A stretch of 52,264 nucleotides of DNA from an uncultured Bacteroidota bacterium. GTDB lineage: Bacteria; Bacteroidota; Bacteroidia; JADZBD01. A program made the position numbers and the translations under genes. Numbering within the stretch: position 1 is the stretch's first letter; the number at the start of each line of letters is the position of its first letter. The stretch lies in the NCBI GenBank assembly GCA_937924855.1, contig CALEYQ010000029.1, positions 1-52,264 of the forward strand. The letters run 5' to 3'. This document shows, in pieces, positions 26,332-35,141 of the stretch. The notes beneath the pieces are model-generated. The model searched no databases. It had not been told where the DNA came from and saw nothing but the letters and a program-made list of their open reading frames with translations.

Positions 26332-26741
26332 ACTATCCGGATGAAATCTGGGAATTGCTTTTCCGCTGGCTTAAAAAAGACCGGGAAGCAGGACGCATGC
26401 TGAAAGAAAAAGGGCATATGGAACTGCTGTGGCTGGCTCCGGCTTTGTTTGAAAATTCTACCGAAGCCTTTAGTAAATTAACCGCCATGAAACAGGTGGT
26501 GCTGTCGGCTTTTGTAAAGGCCGTAGACGGAGAAAGTAAAGCACTGAAATTCCTCCTCGATATTAAATGTCCGCAATGGGCGGCAACCGCAAATGCCGTA
26601 AACAAAGATGAAAAAGCCCGGAAATGGCTGTTAAATAATAATTTTACACGCTTAGCCGAACTTTCTGATATTATCCGTAACCGGATAGAAGAAGATGATG
26701 AAGGCAGTGAATTTGAAACCTTTTTCAGACCTTTCCGCTGA
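26328..26741 (+). CDS. Hypothetical alpha-helical protein
   Basis: 137 residues, predominantly helical, no signal peptide and no family I recognise. The middle segment (SKLTAMKQVVLSAFVKAVDG, LLDIKCPQWAATANAVN) has HEAT-like character but is too short to call. Coupled by ATGA to the gene before and by a 1-nt TGATG overlap to the gene after. Confidence 0.7.
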   Translation: MNYPDEIWELLFRWLKKDREAGRMLKEKGHMELLWLAPALFENSTEAFSKLTAMKQVVLSAFVKAVDGESKALKFLLDIKCPQWAATANAVNKDEKARKWLLNNNFTRLAELSDIIRNRIEEDDEGSEFETFFRPFR

Positions 26742-26980
26742 TGCGACTAGTTGATACCATACCTCATCCTAAGATGGCCATTTCCATTTTTCAGTTGAAT
26801 AATAAACTCATCCTGAAATTTGAAGCCGGTGGTATGGAGCAGAGTTTTAAATTTTCAGAGGATGAAATAAAATCGGCCGATGATTTAAAAGTACTGGTAA
26901 CGGAAGAATTTATCGGCAAAGTGATAGCCCGGTTTAATGATATGTTTCTTCAGCGCCGCAATGCTCTGGAAATTAAATAG
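26741..26980 (+). CDS. Small conserved hypothetical protein
   Basis: 79 residues, soluble; beta-rich N-terminal half (ISIFQLNNKLILKFEAGG) and helical C-terminal half (FIGKVIARFNDMFLQRRN). No named family. It overlaps the previous stop by 1 nt (TGATG) and is 10 nt before recR, so it probably belongs to the same transcript. Confidence 0.65.
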   Translation: MRLVDTIPHPKMAISIFQLNNKLILKFEAGGMEQSFKFSEDEIKSADDLKVLVTEEFIGKVIARFNDMFLQRRNALEIK

Positions 26981-26990
26981 CCTTTGATGC

Positions 26991-27611
26991 ATGAATTTTT
27001 CAAGCAAAATATTTGAGGAGCTGGTTCACGAACTGGGAAAATTACCCGGAGTGGGAAAGAAAACAGCACTTCGCTATGCCCTTTTCCTGATCCGGCAGGA
27101 TCCAAAAGATAACGAACACCTGGCCGGACTCATCAGCAGTATTAAATCTGAATTGAGACAATGCCGGGAGTGTCACAACATTACCGAACAGGATATTTGT
27201 GAAATTTGCAGCAATGAAAAAAGAGACGAAACCGTTTTGTGCGTGGTGGAAGATATCCGGGATGTAATGGCCATTGAAGGAACCGGTCAATTCCGGGGAA
27301 AATATCATGTGCTCGGCGGGGTAATTTCTCCCATGGATGGTGTCGGGCCTTCGGATCTGAACATTAATACCCTGGTGGAGCGGGCAGGGCAGGGGCCCGT
27401 GAAGGAAATAATTCTGGCCCTTAGTACCACGATGGAAGGCGACACAACGAATTTTTACATTTATAAAAAACTCAAAGACCTGCCCCTGGTTATTTCTACT
27501 CCGGCCCGTGGTTTGAGCATAGGCGACGGACTTGAATATGCCGATGAAATTACCCTGGGCCGCTCACTGATGAACCGCCTGCCCTTTGAATCTCAACTCA
27601 ATCAGAAATAA
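26991..27611 (+). CDS. recR: Recombination mediator RecR
   Basis: Helps RecA load during RecFOR gap repair. 206 residues with the N-terminal helix-hairpin-helix (LGKLPGVGKKTALRYA), the zinc finger (C58-x2-C61 ... C70-x2-C73) and the Toprim domain (LCVVEDIRDVMAIEGTG; YHVLGG). All standard. Three bases separate its stop from the GTG of the glycosyltransferase gene. Confidence 0.97.
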   Translation: MNFSSKIFEELVHELGKLPGVGKKTALRYALFLIRQDPKDNEHLAGLISSIKSELRQCRECHNITEQDICEICSNEKRDETVLCVVEDIRDVMAIEGTGQFRGKYHVLGGVISPMDGVGPSDLNINTLVERAGQGPVKEIILALSTTMEGDTTNFYIYKKLKDLPLVISTPARGLSIGDGLEYADEITLGRSLMNRLPFESQLNQK

Positions 27612-27614
27612 TTC

Positions 27615-29579
27615 GTGAAGCTTTCGATTGTCATCGTTAATTATAATGTAAAGCACTTTCTGGAGCAATGCCTCCATTCCGTTGAGGTGGCCATACAGGG
27701 CATTGAGGCTGAAGTCTGGGTGGTGGATAATAACTCGGTTGACGGCAGCATGGAAATGGTAGCCGAAAAGTTTCCCCGGGTAAAAACGGTTTTGAACACT
27801 CAAAACCTCGGATTTTCAAAGGCCAACAATCTGGCCATTCGGAAATCATTGGGGCAATATGTTTTGCTTCTGAATCCCGATACCGTTGTGGAGGAATCTA
27901 CGTTCCGTAAGGTAATAGCTTTTATGGATGAGCATCCTGAAGCGGGCGGACTCGGGGTTAAGATGATAGATGGAAGAGGAAAATTTCTCCCCGAATCGAA
28001 AAGAGGATTGCCAACGCCTTCCGTAGCGTTTTCTAAAATATTCGGACTTTCAAAATTGTTTCCCAGGTCGAAACTTTTTGGGGCTTACCATCTCGGATAC
28101 CTCGATCCCGATAAAATTCATCAGGTAGATGTGTTGTCGGGGGCGTTTATGCTCCTGCGTCGTGAAACCTTGGATAAGACGGGCTTGCTCGACGAAGATT
28201 ATTTTATGTACGGGGAGGATATCGACCTTTCTTACCGCATTACAAAAGCGGGGTATAAAAATTACTATTTCCCAGAAACAAGGATTATTCATTATAAAGG
28301 TGAAAGCACCAAAAAATCCTCGGTGAACTATGTACTTGTTTTTTACAATGCCATGGTGATTTTTGCCCGGAAGCACTTCAGCCGGGGCAATGCCGATCTC
28401 TTTTCATTCCTCATCCGCATGGCCATTTACCTTCGTGCCGGAGCGGCCATAGGTATGCGCCTTTTAAAACGGATTTCGTTTCCCCTGGTGGATGCCCTGG
28501 CAGGTTTCGGAGGAATTTATGCCATCAAGGAATACTACGAGCAGAATTTTAAATACCTGGAAGGAGGATCTTATCCGCCCGAGCTGATGCGAATTTTAGT
28601 GCCCGGGTTTTTAGCCCTTTGGGTAATTGCTGTTTTTTTAAGCGGGGGTTACGACAAACCGGTACGCATTCATAAAATTTGGCGGGGAATTTTGGTGGGA
28701 ACCGGATTGGTGCTGGTATGTTATGCCTTGCTTCCTGAAAATCTTCGCTTTTCCCGGATACTTATCCTGCTGGCTGCATTTTGGATTTTTATCAGTTTTA
28801 CCCTGTTACGGATTATTTATTTTTTCGCCGGGATAAAAGGATTTGAACTTTTTTCATCAGGAAATAACCGGATTGTAATCGTGGGAAGCCAAAGTGAGTG
28901 CGAAAGAGTAGGTGATTTGTTGAAGAAAACCATGTCCGCCTCGCCTTTTATTGCTTTTGTTTCGGAAGGAGAAGAAAAGGGAAAAGAAATGGTGGGAACC
29001 TTTTCACAGTTAAAAGAAGTTTGCGGCATTTTTAAAATCCAGGAAGTTATTTTTTGCGCCCGTGATATCCCGGCCGGAAAAATTATTTCTATCATGGCCG
29101 ATCCGGAATTCGGCAGCATCGATTATAAAATTGCCCCTCCCGAAAGTCTGAGTGTGGTGGGAAGTAACTCCATTAATTCTTCGGGCGATTTATATGTATT
29201 GGATACCAATTCCATATCCAAGGCCCATAACCGGCGCAATAAAAGACTGATAGATGTTTTGGTTTCACTGGCCCTTTTGCTCGGGTTCCCTTTGCTTGCA
29301 TTGCTTATTCCCAATCCCGGAAAATTATTTTCAAACCTGATAAAAGTGTTTGCCGGGAAAATTTCCTGGGTTGGGTTTTCTGCGGCTAATGAAAATGGAA
29401 CGGGCCGTTCCCTTTTACCCCGTATCCGAAAAGGGGTCCTGACCCCCGCCGACCAGTTGAAAAAGGCACCCGATAATCCGGAAATTACGGCCCGCCTTGA
29501 TTTCCTCTATGCCCGTGATTACAGGGCATGGAACGATCTGAAAATCATCCTCATGGGCTGGCAGAAACTTGGGCGGTAA
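27615..29579 (+). CDS. Family 2 glycosyltransferase fused to a sugar-transferase-like module
   Basis: 654 residues in two parts. The N-terminal part (about 1-250) is a GT2 glycosyltransferase (VIVNYNVKHFLEQCL; VDNNSVDGS; LLNPDTVVEES; MYGEDIDLSYRITKAGYK). From about 270 there are several hydrophobic helices, then a nucleotide-binding-like segment (RIVIVGSQSECERV) and a C-terminal part recalling WcaJ-type polyprenyl-phosphate sugar transferases (RRNKRLIDVLVSLALLLGF; GKISWVGF) but without their catalytic residues (the GPRPE stretch is gone). So it probably transfers one sugar at the inner membrane for a surface glycan, with a degenerate second module. Start codon GTG. Confidence 0.85.
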   Translation: MKLSIVIVNYNVKHFLEQCLHSVEVAIQGIEAEVWVVDNNSVDGSMEMVAEKFPRVKTVLNTQNLGFSKANNLAIRKSLGQYVLLLNPDTVVEESTFRKVIAFMDEHPEAGGLGVKMIDGRGKFLPESKRGLPTPSVAFSKIFGLSKLFPRSKLFGAYHLGYLDPDKIHQVDVLSGAFMLLRRETLDKTGLLDEDYFMYGEDIDLSYRITKAGYKNYYFPETRIIHYKGESTKKSSVNYVLVFYNAMVIFARKHFSRGNADLFSFLIRMAIYLRAGAAIGMRLLKRISFPLVDALAGFGGIYAIKEYYEQNFKYLEGGSYPPELMRILVPGFLALWVIAVFLSGGYDKPVRIHKIWRGILVGTGLVLVCYALLPENLRFSRILILLAAFWIFISFTLLRIIYFFAGIKGFELFSSGNNRIVIVGSQSECERVGDLLKKTMSASPFIAFVSEGEEKGKEMVGTFSQLKEVCGIFKIQEVIFCARDIPAGKIISIMADPEFGSIDYKIAPPESLSVVGSNSINSSGDLYVLDTNSISKAHNRRNKRLIDVLVSLALLLGFPLLALLIPNPGKLFSNLIKVFAGKISWVGFSAANENGTGRSLLPRIRKGVLTPADQLKKAPDNPEITARLDFLYARDYRAWNDLKIILMGWQKLGR

Positions 29580-29584
29580 ATAGC

Positions 29585-29614
29585 TTGTTTTTCCCGACTT
29601 AAAACCTATTTTTG
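29585..29614 (+). promoter_or_regulatory. Bacteroidota promoter of the E2 gene
   Basis: TTG at 29585-29587, a 19-nt spacer and TATTTTTG at 29607-29614: a full consensus match. Transcription would begin near 29619-29621. Confidence 0.75.
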
Positions 29615-29620
29615 TACCCG

Positions 29621-29638
29621 TTGCCCCGGTTGGGGCAA
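29621..29638 (+). promoter_or_regulatory. Stem-loop at the 5' end of the E2 transcript
   Basis: TTGCCCC (29621-29627) and GGGGCAA (29632-29638) form a perfect 7-bp stem around GGTT. It begins at the predicted transcription start, 18 nt before the ATG. It could stabilise the mRNA 5' end or be an operator. Confidence 0.6.
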
Positions 29639-29655
29639 AATTAATCTGTGCCCCT

Positions 29656-30954
29656 ATGGCGAATGTTGAAATTGTAATGCCCAAAATGGGCGAAAGCGTG
29701 AACGAGGCCACCATCATTAAGTGGCTTAAGAATGAAGGCGATAAGGTTGCCCTTGACGAACCCCTGCTCGAAATTGCAACCGATAAGGTGGATAGCGAAA
29801 TTCCGAGTACGGCCGAAGGAATCCTGGTAAAAAAACTATTCGGAGAAGGTCAGGCGGTTCAGGTGGGACAAGCCGTGGCATTAATTGGTACTGAAAAGGA
29901 AATTGCCGCTCCCGAACCGGTAAAAACAACCCCGGTTCCCACCCCTGAAAAAAAACAGGTTGCAGCAACTGTGCTCGCTCCCAAGACCCATACCCTTAAA
30001 GAAGGCGACAAGTCCACCTTTCTTAGTCCATTGGTAAAAAACATCGCTTCGCGTGAAGGCCTCAGCCTGGATGAAGTGCTTGCCATTCCCGGAACCGGAA
30101 AAGACGGACGGATTACCAAGCATGATATTCTGGCCTATCTGCCTAATAAAGGAAAAACTTCCCGTACTCAAACAAGTGTTACCCATGCTACCAACGGAAA
30201 TGAAAAGCGTGAGACTATAAAACCTCCGGTAGTTGTTCCCCAGCAAGGCGATGAAATCATTGAAATGGATCGCATGCGAAAGCTCATTGCCGACCATATG
30301 GTGATGAGTAAACAGGTTTCGCCTCATGTTACTTCCTTTGTTGAAGCCGATGTAACCAATCTGGTTTTATGGCGGGAACGCGTTAAAAAAGAATTTGAAA
30401 AGAAACACGGTGAGAAAATAACCTATACTCCCATTTTTGTTGAAGCGGTAGCCCGTGCGATCCGGGAATTCCCTATGGTGAATGTATCGGTCGACGGAAC
30501 CAGAATCATCGTAAAAAAGCAGGTTAACATTGGTATGGCAACCGCTTTGCCCAGTGGCAACCTGATTGTTCCCGTAATCCGGGGTGCTGATCAATTGAAT
30601 CTGATGGGCCTCACCCGCGTGGTAAATGATCTTGCCGCCAGAGCCCGTAACAATAAATTATTGCCCGATGAAATTCAGGGTGGTACTTATACCATTACCA
30701 ATGTAGGAACCTTTGGAAATGTAATGGGAACCCCCATCATCAATCAGCCTCAGGTGGCTATTCTTGCCCTAGGAGCCATCCGGAAAAAGCCGGCGGTGAT
30801 AGAAACCCCTCAGGGAGATTTGATCGGGATACGCCACATGATGTTCCTTTCCCATTCTTATGACCACCGGGTGGTGGACGGAGCTTTGGGCGGAAGATTT
30901 GTGAAACGGGTTGCCGAAATTCTGGAATCATTTGACATCAATACACCCATCTGA
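29656..30954 (+). CDS. 2-oxoacid dehydrogenase dihydrolipoamide acyltransferase (E2)
   Basis: Core acyltransferase of a 2-oxoacid dehydrogenase complex. 432 residues: lipoyl domain with the lipoylated lysine K44 in ATDKVDSEIP, a proline/threonine-rich linker, a peripheral-subunit-binding domain (SPLVKNIASREGLSLDEVL), and the catalytic domain with H404 and D408 in DHRVVDG. Which complex (pyruvate, 2-oxoglutarate or branched-chain) cannot be told by eye; no E1 or E3 lies in the window. The first PD40 gene starts 1 nt after its stop, an unexpected neighbour for a metabolic gene. Confidence 0.95.
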   Translation: MANVEIVMPKMGESVNEATIIKWLKNEGDKVALDEPLLEIATDKVDSEIPSTAEGILVKKLFGEGQAVQVGQAVALIGTEKEIAAPEPVKTTPVPTPEKKQVAATVLAPKTHTLKEGDKSTFLSPLVKNIASREGLSLDEVLAIPGTGKDGRITKHDILAYLPNKGKTSRTQTSVTHATNGNEKRETIKPPVVVPQQGDEIIEMDRMRKLIADHMVMSKQVSPHVTSFVEADVTNLVLWRERVKKEFEKKHGEKITYTPIFVEAVARAIREFPMVNVSVDGTRIIVKKQVNIGMATALPSGNLIVPVIRGADQLNLMGLTRVVNDLAARARNNKLLPDEIQGGTYTITNVGTFGNVMGTPIINQPQVAILALGAIRKKPAVIETPQGDLIGIRHMMFLSHSYDHRVVDGALGGRFVKRVAEILESFDINTPI

Positions 30955-30955
30955 C

Positions 30956-32944
30956 ATGAATAAAAATCTTTTTCTGGCCCCCCTTATTGTTTTCTGTGTT
31001 AGTTTGAACGCACAAAAGTCAGATCAGAAAAAGAAATTTTTTCAGGCTGAGAAGTATTATTACGATTCCCTTTTTCTATCCGCCCTTCCCATTTATGAAG
31101 AATTGGCTCAGAAAAATCCCGATAACGGCCAATTCGCTTACAAAACCGGGGTTTGTTACCTGAACTCTCCAACCGAAAAGAAAAAGTCGATTCCATTTCT
31201 TGAAAAAGCATGCAATAATGCAAGCACCCGATACAAGGAGGGGAATTTCAAAGAAGTGTTTGCTCCTGTAGACGCCTATTTTTTTATGGCGGAAGCCCTT
31301 CACCAGGATTACCGCTTCGAAGAAGCCATTGTGTACTATGAAAAATTCAAAACTTATGTCGACCCTAAAGACATAAAAGGATTGCTGAACCTGGAGTGGA
31401 AAATAAAAATGTGTAATAACGGGAAGGAACTGGTTTCCAGTCCTGTTGAAATGATCGTAACCAACCTGGGTTCAAACATCAATACCAATTGGCCGGAATA
31501 TTCTGCGGTACTCAGTGCCGATCAGTCTACCCTTGTTTTTACAAGCCGCCGGCCCGAAAATGTCGGGGGAAAAAAAGACAAGGATGGATTGCATTTCGAA
31601 GACATTTATATTTCTTATAAAACGGAAAACGGCTGGAGTAAAGCCACAAATATTGGCGCTCCTATTAATACCGATAAGCATGAGGCTTCGGTTGGTATCA
31701 GTCCCGACGGACAAAACATTCTTATTTATAAAGACGACGGAGGCGATGGCAATATCTACATTACATCCTTGGTGGGAACCGAATGGTCAACGCCCAAAAA
31801 ACTCAGCAGGGTTATCAATTCCAAATCCTGGGAGCCCAGTGCCTGTTTTTCTCCGGATGGTAATACCATTTATTTTGTCAGCGATACGGCAGGTGGTTTT
31901 GGAGGGCGTGATATTTACCGTTGCGTGAAAATGGGAAATGGAGATTGGAGCCGGGCGGTTAATCTGGGTCCTACCATTAATACCCAGTTCGATGAAGAGG
32001 CTCCATTCATGCAGGCCGATGGGGTTACCTTGTATTTTTCTTCCAAGGGACATAATTCCATGGGCGGGTTTGATATTTTCACCAGCAAGTTAACCGAAGC
32101 AGGTTGGACCAAGCCCGAGAACCTCGGGTATCCTGTTAATACGCCCGGTGATGATGTATTTTTCTTCCCGACTCCGGATAATGTGCACGCTTTTTATTCT
32201 TCCTTTCAGGCGGGAGGTTTCGGTGAAAAAGATATTTACGAAATTTCATTCCCCACCAAGAAGGAAGCTCCGGTTGTGGTTTATACCGGAACTTTGAATT
32301 CGATTTTTGGCGGGGTTCCCCAGGGAGCTCAAATTACGATTACCGATAATGTTACCGGCGATGTGGTTGGGGTGTATACACCCAACAGTGCAACCGGAAA
32401 ATATGTATTCATCCTTCCTCCCGGAAAAGACTACAACATAAACTATGAAGCCGACGGTTTCCTTTTCCAGTCGGATAATTTTGTGGTACACGATTCCAGT
32501 GCTTATCAGATTATTAACCGCGCCATTGAGCTTGAGCCAATCAAGGTGGGAACCCGGGTTGTTCTGAATAATATTTTCTTCGATTTTGATAAAGCATCAT
32601 TGCGTCCCGAATCGGCCGTTGAGCTCCAGAAACTTCAGGCCTTGCTGGAAAAATTTCCCAAAATGATTGTGGAGATTTCCGGCTTTACCGACAGCAAGGG
32701 AACGAAAGACTACAACCTGAAATTATCGCAACAAAGGGCCGAATCGGTTGTGAAATTTCTAACCGACCGCGGCATTTCCAAAAGTCGTTTGTTCCCCCGT
32801 GGATACGGAGAGGCAGACCCGGCTGTTTCGAATACAACCGTTCAGGGCCGGCAGCTTAACCGACGCATTGAATTTAAAATCGTTGGTCTCGAGGGAAAAG
32901 TTGAAATTGAAATTCCGCCTATCAAACTTCCGAAAGAGAAGTAA
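30956..32944 (+). CDS. TPR-PD40-CRD-OmpA envelope protein (PorE-like architecture), paralogue 1
   Basis: 662 residues. Order: signal peptide (cut near LNAQ), TPR helices (about 20-150), a PD40/WD40-like propeller with five visible blades (SADQSTLVFTSRR, SPDGQNILIYKDD, SPDGNTIYFVSD, QADGVTLYFSSKGH, TPDNVHAFYSS), a carboxypeptidase-regulatory-like domain (GTLNSIFGGVPQGAQITI), and from about 535 an intact OmpA peptidoglycan-binding domain (FFDFDKASL; GFTDSKG; NRRIEF). This is the domain order of PorE, the T9SS component that ties the complex to peptidoglycan; whether it is PorE is uncertain as such proteins are many. Start at 30956 chosen for the signal peptide. Confidence 0.9.
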   Translation: MNKNLFLAPLIVFCVSLNAQKSDQKKKFFQAEKYYYDSLFLSALPIYEELAQKNPDNGQFAYKTGVCYLNSPTEKKKSIPFLEKACNNASTRYKEGNFKEVFAPVDAYFFMAEALHQDYRFEEAIVYYEKFKTYVDPKDIKGLLNLEWKIKMCNNGKELVSSPVEMIVTNLGSNINTNWPEYSAVLSADQSTLVFTSRRPENVGGKKDKDGLHFEDIYISYKTENGWSKATNIGAPINTDKHEASVGISPDGQNILIYKDDGGDGNIYITSLVGTEWSTPKKLSRVINSKSWEPSACFSPDGNTIYFVSDTAGGFGGRDIYRCVKMGNGDWSRAVNLGPTINTQFDEEAPFMQADGVTLYFSSKGHNSMGGFDIFTSKLTEAGWTKPENLGYPVNTPGDDVFFFPTPDNVHAFYSSFQAGGFGEKDIYEISFPTKKEAPVVVYTGTLNSIFGGVPQGAQITITDNVTGDVVGVYTPNSATGKYVFILPPGKDYNINYEADGFLFQSDNFVVHDSSAYQIINRAIELEPIKVGTRVVLNNIFFDFDKASLRPESAVELQKLQALLEKFPKMIVEISGFTDSKGTKDYNLKLSQQRAESVVKFLTDRGISKSRLFPRGYGEADPAVSNTTVQGRQLNRRIEFKIVGLEGKVEIEIPPIKLPKEK

Positions 32945-32960
32945 GGCTTTTCCCTTTCGG
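32930..32960 (+). other. Hairpin across the stop of paralogue 1
   Basis: CCGAAAGAGAA (32930-32940) and TTCCCTTTCGG (32950-32960) form an 11-bp stem with one A-C mismatch, enclosing the stop codon. It is not followed by a T run, so it could be an attenuator or mRNA 3'-end stabiliser rather than a full terminator. Confidence 0.4.
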
Positions 32961-33008
32961 TAAAAATTTGTACCTTTAATTTCCCCCGGGATCAGACCAG
33001 GTCTTGCT

Positions 33009-34961
33009 ATGCGATTTTATAAGTTTTTTTTATTGGTGTTCCTGTCGTGGACTTTTTCGGGTATTGCCCAAACCCGTGAGGAAAAAAAGAAATTTCGCGA
33101 ACTGTTTACCCAGGGAAATCTCCTGTTGCTGGAACAGTTTTATGATACCGCCCTTTCAACCTTTCTGCAAGCCCATAAAATTTCACCTGCCAACGCCAAT
33201 GTAAATTACCTCATTGGTTTTCTTTATTTGAAAACAAGCACCCAGAAAAAGGAAGCCATTCCTTACCTGGAGGGTGCAGTTACCAATACCACAAAAAGGT
33301 ATAAAGAAGATGAGCCGCTTGAAAGAAAGGCACCCCTGGCGGCTTTGTACTATTTAGGCATTGCTTACCACCACGATCACCAGTTTAACAAAGCCATCGA
33401 AACCCTTGAGCGGTACAAAGCCGGCCTTAATCCAAAGAAAAAGCCCAAAGAGATAATAGAAACCCAGCGAAGAATCGACGAATCATTTAATGCCATTGAA
33501 TTTTATAAAAATCCCGTTCCCTGCGAAATTACCAACCTGGGCGATTCGGTAAATTCAATCTATCCCGATTATAGTCCCCTGATTTCTGCCGATGAATCTT
33601 TCCTCTACTTTACTTCCCGAAGGCCGGGCATGGGAGGATTAAATAACAAAACCCTTGAAGGTGGATTTTTTGAAGATATATGGTATTGCGAAAAATTACC
33701 TGACGGAACCTGGTCCTCCGCAAAGCCCATGGGACCACCCATAAATACCATGGACCATGAAGCCACCGTGGGTTTGTCGGCAAGCGGATATGTAATGTTC
33801 ATTTATAAAGACCAGCAGGGGGATGGAAATATTTTTGTCAGCGAACAAATGGAGAACGGATGGTCGGCACCCGAAAGAATTGAATCAACCAATACCATTC
33901 CTACCGATATAAATACCAAAGCCTGGGAACCCAGCGCCTGTATCAGTCCGGATGGAAATACACTTTATTTTGTGAGCGACCGCAAAGGAGGTAAGGGTGG
34001 AAGAGATATTTACCGGGTTAAAAGATTGCCCAATGGGAATTGGAGCATGGCGTTTAATCTCGGTTCCAAAATTAACACGCCCTACGATGAGGATGCTCCC
34101 TTTTTGCATCCCGATGGAAAAACACTTTTCTTTTCCTCCAACGGGCATAAAAACATGGGTGGCTTTGATATATTCTTCTCGGTTCGCCTCGACGATTCAG
34201 ATACCTTATGGACAGAGCCCCAAAACCTGGGTTATCCGGTTAACACAACCGATGACGATATTTATTTCGTTACTTCCAGTGATGGAAAGCGGGGATATCT
34301 TTCGTCTGGAAGGGAAGGAACATTGGGCGATAAGGATATTTACAGGGTAAATTTCGATCTTGCGGTAGTAGAACCTGTAGTGCTTTTAAAAGGGTTCATC
34401 AGTCTTAACGGAAGAACCGATTCAATTCCCGGTACCATAACCATTACCCCGCGCGATCTGGAAACAGGTGAAGAGTATGCGGCCGTCAGACCTAACCCAT
34501 ATAACGGGAAATACATTTTGATTTTGAATCCCGGCAACAGAGCCAGAAATTATTCGATAACCTATGAAGCAGAAGGTTTTCATCCCATTGTAGAAACCGT
34601 TTCGGTTAATCCCGAAAGCAGCTATATGGAAATTGAAAAAGGGATTGACCTGAAGCAGATTAATTTTACTACAAAAGCGCCGGGCACATTTGCGATTAAG
34701 GGAAAGGTGCTGAACCGGGAAGGAAAACCCGTTCAGGGTGGTAAAATTGAAGTTATTGATAAAAAAACCGGTCAGGTTTCCCAAACTCTTTTGGCCAGTT
34801 CCCTTTCAGGTTTTTTCTTTGTTGTACTTGATAACGGCCCGGAATATCTGGTAAGGTTCGAAGCTCCTGGATACCAGATGCTCGAAATTCCTTTCAGGGT
34901 TGATAAGACCCAGGAGTATTCCGAATTGGAAAAAGAAATCATTCTCGAAAGGGCGGAATAA
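33009..34961 (+). CDS. TPR-PD40-CRD envelope protein without OmpA domain, paralogue 2
   Basis: 650 residues, paralogous to the genes on both sides. Signal peptide (cut near GIAQ), TPR region (about 20-160), five PD40 blades (SADESFLYFTSRR, SASGYVMFIYKDQ, SPDGNTLYFVSDRKGG, HPDGKTLFFSSNGH, SSDGKRGYLSSG), then two carboxypeptidase-regulatory-like domains (about 455-550, and 565-650 with GKVLNREGKPVQGGKIEV). There is no OmpA domain. Most similar to paralogue 3 at the N-terminus (LLLEQFYDTALSTF against MILEQFYDTALSTF). Likely periplasmic scaffold or binding protein; role unknown. Confidence 0.87.
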   Translation: MRFYKFFLLVFLSWTFSGIAQTREEKKKFRELFTQGNLLLLEQFYDTALSTFLQAHKISPANANVNYLIGFLYLKTSTQKKEAIPYLEGAVTNTTKRYKEDEPLERKAPLAALYYLGIAYHHDHQFNKAIETLERYKAGLNPKKKPKEIIETQRRIDESFNAIEFYKNPVPCEITNLGDSVNSIYPDYSPLISADESFLYFTSRRPGMGGLNNKTLEGGFFEDIWYCEKLPDGTWSSAKPMGPPINTMDHEATVGLSASGYVMFIYKDQQGDGNIFVSEQMENGWSAPERIESTNTIPTDINTKAWEPSACISPDGNTLYFVSDRKGGKGGRDIYRVKRLPNGNWSMAFNLGSKINTPYDEDAPFLHPDGKTLFFSSNGHKNMGGFDIFFSVRLDDSDTLWTEPQNLGYPVNTTDDDIYFVTSSDGKRGYLSSGREGTLGDKDIYRVNFDLAVVEPVVLLKGFISLNGRTDSIPGTITITPRDLETGEEYAAVRPNPYNGKYILILNPGNRARNYSITYEAEGFHPIVETVSVNPESSYMEIEKGIDLKQINFTTKAPGTFAIKGKVLNREGKPVQGGKIEVIDKKTGQVSQTLLASSLSGFFFVVLDNGPEYLVRFEAPGYQMLEIPFRVDKTQEYSELEKEIILERAE

Positions 34962-35141
34962 GTCTTTTTTTTCCCACCCATTGAATATCAAGTCGTTAAT
35001 GGAATAAACAAAATTCTGTTTTTCGATGTATTTTTCTGAAATTCAGCTACTTATATTCCCTTCTCCTGTTGATAAGAAATTCAGCTATCCCCTTAAACTT
35101 CAGGCAAATGAGGTAAATTTGCAGGTAATTTAAAAACCGGC
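34962..35141 (+). promoter_or_regulatory. Intergenic region with a 12-bp direct repeat and a -7 element
   Basis: The longest gap inside the PD40 array. GAAATTCAGCTA occurs at 35038-35049 and again at 35076-35087, 38 bp apart. An exact -7 element TAAATTTG is at 35114-35121, 20 nt before the ATG at 35142. The repeats lie upstream of the expected -33 position, as activator sites would. No terminator is visible after paralogue 2. Confidence 0.55.
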
